Assembly (NCBI GenBank): GCA_029298735.1
Contig: JANSLP010000527.1
Coordinates: forward strand, 1-14,698
DNA: 14,698 nucleotides
Origin: Ophiostoma sp. CBS 140.51
Taxonomy: Eukaryota; Ascomycota; Sordariomycetes; Ophiostomatales; Ophiostomataceae
Reading direction: 5' to 3'
Positions 9,078 through 14,698 of this stretch are shown here, one piece after another. Positions within the stretch are counted from its first letter, which is position 1. Every line of letters begins with the position of its first letter. A program made the translations under genes and the position numbers. Below the pieces are notes generated by a model that worked only from the letters and a program-made list of their open reading frames with translations, did not search any database and was not told where the DNA came from.

Positions 9078-9119
9078 TTTTCGACATCCCTCCACCCTCC
9101 CAGTCATTTTTCGACATCC
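9078..9119 (+). repeat. 12-bp direct repeat TTTTCGACATCC, two copies
   Basis: Exact 12-mers at 9078-9089 and 9108-9119, 30 bp apart start to start, within pyrimidine-rich sequence. The flanks are also similar (GTC and AGTCA before the copies, CT after), so the duplicated unit may be about 18-20 bp with mismatches. Confidence 0.6.
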
Positions 9120-10423
9120 TTCTTTCCCTTTTCAGCTACCTGCAGCTTTGTTTCTGGACTGTGCACTCTTCATGCTCGCCATCATCCTTCCTTTCACTGT
9201 GATAATCCAAGAAAGCCAAGCGAAGCCCGGAAAGAGCCCCATCGGCCAGAATCTTCTCGAGCGTCTCAAACACCGAAACGGGGCAAGCAAAGTAAAATAA
9301 AAATGGAGGGCCCGGCTAGTGTCGTCAGAAACCAAAATTAAAAACCGTTGAACAACGTGGCCGGGCTTCAAGCTCGGCCAGGCTCTGTGTCCTGGACGTC
9401 CCCGAAAACTGACAAAAGGGGTGGCATTCGCTGTGGGCTGATCGAACGATGCACCCCGTCTGGGTCCATTTTGTGGAGGATGATAGCGTGGCCAAGATAC
9501 GGAGGACGCCTGCCTGCACTTTCTTCATCGAAGGTCCATCGTTCTCCATCCTGACCGAACTTTCTTGATGATTGTCCACCGACAATCCATTGCCCGTTTC
9601 AGCCTGATGAACTGCTGCCCGGATTTGGTAATTCGGACCGTCAAACAGAACGCATCTGCACGCACTCTGCAATCTGCACATCGGCCTGCAATAAATATCT
9701 GCACGAGCCAGTCAAAACACTTTGGACGTCATCTCTCTTCCTCCCTCTCGCTCCCCACATTTCGGGGGCCAGAATAATTGGTCACCGCTTGCCGACTGTT
9801 GCGAAGCTTTGATTTTTTTGTTTTTCATCTTCGTATTCGCGCCGTCGTTCACCCATGCAATCATGACGCATGATGAACAGTTGATGAGCAGTCCGAGTGC
9901 GAGAAAATGGACAAACGGCGAATAGCAAAGTTGATGTAAGGTCAATGTGAATTGTGTTTTAACCTTTGGCCGTGGCGGAAACATTTCTCTTTTGCTCTTC
10001 TTTTGCTGTTCCTTCTATGATGGAACCTTTTTGTTCTCCTCCCCCTTCTTCTCTCCTTCTTTTCCGACCATGCCTCGTTCGTCGACATGCAGTAGTGCGC
10101 TGCTGTCCCCTTGCAGGAAAAAAACCGTTGAGAACCACGTCGGAGGTTTTTCTAATTCTTTGCTTCTTCTATTTCTGCAGCGGAAAAAAAAGGAGAAAAG
10201 GGGGCCGCTTGGCAGAGACGCGCCCACTTTGTCGCACCTCGTCTTGATATCACCACTTACCCCATAAACAAAAAAGGGTCCTGCGTCCGGTGTAGCAAAT
10301 TGCACAGCGGGTTTCTCGTCCACGGATAGCGGCACATTAATCGACTCGTCTCGATGCGGTCGGCTCGTCGAGAAGACGAGAAGAAGCAAAAAGCAATATG
10401 GAAAACAAAAATAAGCATGCAGT

Positions 10424-10437
10424 GACCGTTGACCGTT
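10424..10437 (+). repeat. Tandem GACCGTT pair (Myb-like core on minus strand)
   Basis: GACCGTTGACCGTT is an exact 7-bp tandem duplication. On the minus strand it reads AACGGTCAACGGTC, which contains two copies of the AACGG core bound by many Myb-type factors. No target gene is visible nearby, so function is speculative. Confidence 0.4.
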
Positions 10438-10908
10438 GTAACTATTGCGCAATACCCGCAGGGAACGTGCAGGGGACTCATGAACAGGGGGAGGAGTCGG
10501 TCTGCCTGCCGCTGTTTTCCCTTCCCCGCTGGTCTTTCCTGCCTTCCTGCCAACATGTTGCAGCAGCAGCCCGCCGCCGCGAGTAACTTGCCCTGTGCGT
10601 TGGTGACAATCACAATCACTGCCCTGGCGGATAAGGGCAGTCCACCCTCAGAGTGCTTTCGGAAGACAGTAGCCGCTGTTGCCTTTTGCACTGTTCCTCT
10701 TCACAGCGCACAACGCTGCCCTATTCAGACTGTGATGTGCACTGAACACCACCGCTTTCCGTAAGGAGCAGCGGCGTTGCGGCGATGCGGCCCTGTTGAG
10801 GTGACATGAATGAGTGGCTGAGGCCAAGTTGGAGACGTTCATGTACACTGGTCTCGCGGTGTATTGCTGTTTTCTGAATCGTCGTCTTGTCCTTTCTTGT
10901 GGGGCGCC

Positions 10909-11019
10909 AACATTGCCTCTTCGACAAAAGATCAACAGGGCGCAGAAAATATGTGCGCCGCGTCACATGCTTTGAAAGGTACGCCGTGTCACGTCGTCCC
11001 TTCGAAAAGAGGCAATGTT
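10909..11019. repeat. 13-bp perfect inverted repeat with 85-nt spacer
   Basis: AACATTGCCTCTT at 10909-10921 is exactly complementary to AAGAGGCAATGTT at 11007-11019. Short complementary words continue nearby (GACAAAA with TTTTGTC, ATCAACA with TGTTGAT), but in an order that cannot extend the same stem. In a window this size about 0.02 perfect 13-bp inverted pairs within 100 bp are expected by chance. It could be a stem-loop with a large loop or a remnant of a small mobile element; no target-site duplication was found. Confidence 0.55.
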
Positions 11020-12420
11020 TGTTTTGTCCTCATGTTGATCAGTATAATCCTGTTGTCATCGTACTCTTTCAATATCGTCGGCGAGTTCCTATCATGTTAG
11101 ATTGAGAAATGCGGCTCGCTAGTTGTCGGCTATCGGTTACCTTTTCACCGATGTTTCGAATCTTCTGTCCGCTGTTCTTGCCGCGTCTGTGTCTGTCTTT
11201 CCGCCGCCCCTTGTCATCAAGCTGTCATCTGGGCCCTCTCTTCGAAGCTCGCTTGGAAGCTTTTCCACAAGGCGTCCACAAAAAATAAAGAGAAGAGGAG
11301 CAATGTGGAACGAGTGCAGTGTTGAAGAAAGAGAGGGCGGGCATGCCCCTGTCAGGGTTGCAGCGTGCGCGCTCCCACTCAAAATCTTCAACGGTAAGTG
11401 TGGGCCTGGGGTGTGATGAGTGTTGACTGCCAATATGTGTCTCTTTCTCCTTTTTCTGCCGTTTCTCGTTCCCCTTACGTCACGGTATGTCTGGGCCTTG
11501 GTTGCAACTGTGCAGCATGGAGGGTGCGGAACACGGAGCATTTGCAGGTCAAGCACAGGAGCGTTCGATCACCTGACGAGACGCCACCTGCGGGCGTTGT
11601 GGGCTCAGACCTTGGGGATGGCCGGGAAAAAGAAAGCAACACCAGAAGGGAACAGGGTCAGTCCTTGTGAACGCTTGAACGTTGGGCCGCTCACCGAGGT
11701 TGCCTCAACCTGAGAAGGAGAGAAAAACGCCAGCCACCCCACACACCCGACACGCAAAACGCAGTCGGCAGTGTTTTGATCATGCCCTGCGTGACTGAGT
11801 GCCCTGGGATCTGCCCTGGAGGCGTATTCCATCTGCCGAGTGACAGCTTCTGTGCAAAAGAAGAGGCTGGCTTTCTGGATGGGGGAACACCGGCTGCCGG
11901 GCGCCAATTTTCTGCAGGTCCAACCTTTTCGGTTCGGCTTCACGAGCTGTGTGTTTCTTTTCCTCTTACCTCTGTCCATCTCACTGAAGTTCACCTGTTG
12001 ACCGTCTGTTGGTTGTTCGTGTGTTGCAACGAGTATCACGATGGGGAAATAGAAAACGACGATGCTAACCTGAACCGTTCATTTTGACAGCTTATTTCCT
12101 CAGAGGAATTGTAGACCGACTGCAATGCAGTCCAGCTTCATCACTCTCTTGACTGGCATCTCGCCGTTCATGTGATAAAAAGACGATGCTGCTCATGTGG
12201 AGAAGAACGAGTGTGTGTTTTGGATTTGGGGGCCGTAAAGTGGACGATGAGTTGAAAAAATCTCAAAAAAGGAGATCCGGTCGTCTCGAACGAGGATACA
12301 TACCACCTGACGTTGGGTCCTGTGGCTCACCAGTCGGTGGATCTCTTTTCAAGCACCAAAATCGGAAAGTTGCCGTACAGTCAAAAACACATACTGTTTA
12401 TCATCACGAATCACGACCAC

Positions 12421-12439
12421 AAAAGAAAAGAAAAGAAAA
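12421..12439 (+). repeat. AAAAG microsatellite
   Basis: Three exact AAAAG units followed by AAAA. A simple repeat in noncoding sequence. Confidence 0.85.
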
Positions 12440-12504
12440 CAAGGGAAAGCTGACATGAGAATCGCGAACTCTAAGCGAACATAACAAACATATTAATCAT
12501 AGCA

Positions 12505-12522
12505 AAACTTAACAAACTTAAC
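12505..12522 (+). repeat. Tandem 9-bp repeat AAACTTAAC, two copies
   Basis: Exact copies at 12505-12513 and 12514-12522, ending three bases before the first of two hairpins. The surrounding 12470-12524 is notably AT-rich compared with the rest of the region, with ATAACAAACATATTAATCAT sequence. Confidence 0.8.
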
Positions 12523-12524
12523 AT

Positions 12525-12547
12525 CGCGCACTTCTTTGAAGTGCGCG
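12525..12547. other. Perfect hairpin, 10-bp GC-rich stem, TTT loop
   Basis: CGCGCACTTC at 12525-12534, a TTT loop and the exact complement GAAGTGCGCG at 12538-12547. In RNA from either strand it would be a stable stem-loop. It sits 15 nt from a second hairpin, and both lie just past the stop codon of the long minus-strand open frame. It may be a 3' UTR element, a structured RNA or a cruciform. No classical bacterial-type terminator role applies in a fungal genome. Confidence 0.7.
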
Positions 12548-12562
12548 TTGAGAAAGAAGAGT

Positions 12563-12581
12563 TCACCCGAGTTTCGGGTGA
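12563..12581. other. Second perfect hairpin, 8-bp stem, 3-nt loop
   Basis: TCACCCGA at 12563-12570, a GTT loop and TCGGGTGA at 12574-12581. It has a different stem sequence from the hairpin at 12525-12547, so this is not a simple duplication. Read on the minus strand, it begins 14 nt after the stop codon of the long open frame (stop at 12598-12596). Confidence 0.7.
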
Positions 12582-12595
12582 GGTTTTAGTCAATT

Positions 12596-14053
12596 TCAGC
12601 CAATAGAATCAGAGTATCTAAGTGCCACTCGAACGCCCTCTTTCCGTCTGCTCGTCGGCTGCCTGTTCCTTGAGTCCTTGCACTTTGCACTCACGTCTGT
12701 GCACGGTTGCTTTGCCGTCTGCCCTTTCTGCTTTAGTTTTCTTTTGTCGTCGACTTTTTCCACTTCATGCCACGCATCTCGCCCCCGACCCGTACCCGTC
12801 TTGAGTGCTTGTTTGGTTCTAGGCGTTCGAATAAACGTCCTCTGAGCGGCAGGGGCGGGCGAGGGACGACATCGATGAAGGATGCAGAAAGAAAAGAACG
12901 CATACTTTGTATTGCAAGTCCGACGTTCTCGGCTGCCAGGTGTATCTTGTTCCTGCAGACTGTCGCTGCTGTTCCACGTTCGGTGGAAGAAGAAAAGAAG
13001 AGATACAGGACACAAGATAAGGTCATCGCACGGAGAAAATGGGGAGAAAAGGTCAGCTGAGTTGCTTGCGTCAAAGTGCCCTGTTCGTCTTTTTGCGCTA
13101 TTGCCCTTATTCCGTGCTCTGTGTAAGGTACTGCAAGTGCTTGTGTACTTTGTGAGCCCCTGTACGCGCTGTAGTCGTGCAAACAACGCCATCGTCTCGC
13201 CGGTTTCTGCCCTGTGAACATGGGGGATGGCGAGGTATGTTTCAATGGGCCAGGCAACGGGCATACAAAGTAAGTGCAGAGCTGTCATACCGGGAAGAGG
13301 CAAACAAGGGTGAAGGGGAGGCGGACTCGTTGACGGCGGCGCCATTTCGTCGATCTTGCGGACTAAATGGGAGTCGGACAAAAGCTTGTTGACAAAGAAA
13401 GCGTAGGAGGTGACAGAAGAGCAGAAAATAGACACAACGGCATTGGCCAAAGCAACGAGGCCAAGCGGGGGAAGAATATGTTGTGGAACATGGTGTCGTT
13501 GGCCAGACCATATCTCTTTCCTTTTCACGCTCTGTCCCTCCCCTCCTTCCTCACTTTCGTGACACTCGCCTGCCTTGGAAGAAGATAGCAAAGAGAGGAA
13601 GGAGTGAGGGGCGGTTGGGCTGAAAACGAGGGCCTGGGGCAAGCGAAGTGAGGCTGTTGGTAAGCTCGTGGGGAGGCGATCAATGGATGCAAAGAGGGAA
13701 GGTGTGATGGATGGGTCCAACAGACCTCGATTTTTCGGAGAAGACGAGACGAGACGAAGAGGATGAGTGAAGGAAGGAACGAGCGCGGATTGAAGCCGCA
13801 CCGGGCAAGAACGACCGAGTGGTGTTGCCAATATTTGCTCGTCACTTTCACTCGTCGTCTGCTCTTTCTTCAAATTGGCTGCCCCTGGTCGCGCCGTTTG
13901 TTGTTCGCCCCTGCCGTGCACGACATGGTCAGCTGCGATACACACACAGTAGTGGGAGGAGGAAGGTGCTGTCGTCCTTTGCCTGACCCGTCTTTGTCTG
14001 AGGGAAGGTGAGAAGCATGTCAGCGTTGAAGAAGAAAGCACGCTCCCACGCAT
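12596..14053 (-). CDS. Long orphan open frame, 485 codons, coding status doubtful
   Basis: Read on the minus strand from the first in-frame ATG at 14053 to TGA at 12598-12596; the frame remains open upstream to 14554 but only from a TTG, 652 codons in all. The translation is rich in Ser, Leu, Pro, Arg and Cys, with clusters such as SLLSSSK, PPSTSPPPLHP and LLFFFHR, and a Lys/Arg-rich tail (KRKLKQKGQTAK). I see no known domain, convincing signal peptide or repeat. In a sampled segment (around 13120-13300) the second codon position had the lowest GC, a weak coding-like sign. The minus strand is T/C-rich and A-poor, which lowers stop frequency, yet a run this long is still unexpected by my rough estimate. 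The alternative is pyrimidine-rich promoter or leader DNA that happens to lack stops. Two hairpins follow directly after the stop. Confidence 0.22.
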   Translation of the reverse strand: MRGSVLSSSTLTCFSPSLRQRRVRQRTTAPSSSHYCVCIAADHVVHGRGEQQTARPGAANLKKEQTTSESDEQILATPLGRSCPVRLQSALVPSFTHPLRLVSSSPKNRGLLDPSITPSLFASIDRLPTSLPTASLRLPQALVFSPTAPHSFLSLLSSSKAGECHESEEGGEGQSVKRKEIWSGQRHHVPQHILPPLGLVALANAVVSIFCSSVTSYAFFVNKLLSDSHLVRKIDEMAPPSTSPPPLHPCLPLPGMTALHLLCMPVAWPIETYLAIPHVHRAETGETMALFARLQRVQGLTKYTSTCSTLHRARNKGNSAKRRTGHFDASNSADLFSPFSPCDDLILCPVSLLFFFHRTWNSSDSLQEQDTPGSRERRTCNTKYAFFSFCILHRCRPSPAPAAQRTFIRTPRTKQALKTGTGRGRDAWHEVEKVDDKRKLKQKGQTAKQPCTDVSAKCKDSRNRQPTSRRKEGVRVALRYSDSIG

Positions 14054-14698
14054 TGAAGCAAAAAAGAAAGCAAGTCTGATATCAAAGACCGAATGACCGT
14101 TGAAGACACAGCAAAAAGAAAGCACTGTCACATTTTGTGACCCCCGCGTGACGTTGAACGTGAGCCCCGTTGCGAAGCGCCAAAATGACGAGTCAAGAAA
14201 CAAACGTGTAAAAAGTAAACGAGACCAACAGACAAGTTTCACAAAAGGCAAGGCATCGTCGATGAAGAAATGTGAGCAACAATGAAGAAAAGGAAGAGAC
14301 GAAAGAGACTGAATAATGGTAATAGAGTGAAGCGCAATGTGCGACCTCGTCCGTGTATGGTTTTCCTGAGAAAAAAGTAACCTATATACCCTTGTAATGT
14401 AAAGCGATAATGACTGTGGTTTGTACAGAAATAGTAAAAGCAAAAGGCGCCTGAACAAATGAGGTGATGAGCCCAAGAACAACTGAGAATAGTAAAAAAA
14501 AGCCGCCCGGATACGACCCAAAAATAGATCCTCCCAAGACTGGGTACCGTACAAAAAGTGAAAATAACAAAGTCCGTCCCAAATGAGTCCTTACCGATAA
14601 AAAATAGAAACAGGAAAAACGAGAATGTGTGCGAAGCGTGCCAGCAAGAAACGCTCCAAGAAACTGGCTCTCTCGGCTCTGTCCAATTTCAATGGCGT
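14054..14698. other. No gene recognised at right edge
   Basis: The first 500 bp continue the open minus-strand frame without an ATG; its translation there is hydrophobic and Phe/Leu/Ser-rich, typical of pyrimidine-rich DNA. The last 140 bp are A-rich on the plus strand. No start, splice pair or domain could be recognised. Confidence 0.5.

Larger units (their letters stand above)
7121..12500. other. Gene-poor intergenic region (right)
   Basis: More than 5 kb with no convincing protein gene on either strand. ORFs up to about 200 codons occur (for example 8733-9341 plus) but their translations are low-complexity Ser/Arg/Cys/Phe-rich, lack domains and often start at non-ATG codons. Composition swings by strand: 8460-8560 is purine-rich on the plus strand, while 8700-9260, 9720-10100 and 11130-11500 are pyrimidine-rich. 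That could reflect several promoters, a long 5' leader of a gene outside the window, or simple repeats. No tRNA was found: no A-box and B-box pair. Confidence 0.55.

Noticed and set aside
8733..9341. 202-codon plus-strand open frame
   Set aside because: The translation is low-complexity (Ser/Arg/Pro/Phe-rich) with no domain, and it lies in pyrimidine-rich DNA where stops are scarce. The start is not supported by promoter or splice context.
12826..12838. GTTCGAATAAAC, resembling a tRNA B box
   Set aside because: The flanks do not form a T-arm, no A box lies at the right distance, and no cloverleaf can be drawn.
1..14698. Possible biosynthetic cluster, mobile element, CRISPR or defence system
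   Set aside because: Only two credible genes are present, with no transposase, integrase, reverse transcriptase, spaced repeats, long terminal repeats or clustered tailoring enzymes.

Overview
The window looks like nuclear DNA of a filamentous ascomycete (Pezizomycotina-type) fungus. Three things suggest this: a short 51-nt intron with classic fungal signals (GTGAGT donor, TGCTAAC branch site, TTAG acceptor); an intronless FAD oxidoreductase of the DHCR24-like type with the 'HGSTNSTR' motif I associate with ascomycete homologues; and a pyrimidine-rich promoter leading into an ATG-free leader. I see nothing bacterial, no rRNA or tRNA, no CRISPR array and no recognisable transposon or retroelement. 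The species cannot be named from this sequence.

Layout. 1-4010: no credible gene, only short direct repeats, a T18 run and a perfect TGACGTCA site. About 4020-4476: pyrimidine-rich promoter and a leader of roughly 460 nt with no ATG. 4477-5010 (+): a small two-exon gene for an uncharacterised protein with a Ser-rich N-terminus and a conserved-looking core. 5011-5242: short AT-rich convergent intergenic region. 5243-6829 (-): a complete 528-aa DHCR24-family FAD oxidoreductase. 6830-7120: its leader and promoter region on the minus strand. 7121-12500: more than 5 kb with no convincing gene, holding small repeats, a 13-bp inverted repeat, one 49-codon Cys-rich ORF and isolated splice-like signals. 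12505-12581: a small structured patch with a tandem 9-mer followed by two perfect hairpins. 12596-14053 (-), open upstream to 14554: an unusually long reading frame with atypical composition and no recognisable domain; orphan gene or spurious ORF. 14555-14698: nothing seen.

The two confident genes converge and share about 230 bp of 3' sequence. Nothing in the window ties them into one pathway, and I do not see a gene cluster or a clear new system. The items most worth a second look are the long minus-strand open frame with two hairpins just past its stop, the stop-free intron of exactly 51 nt in the small gene, and the second open frame over that gene's 3' end.
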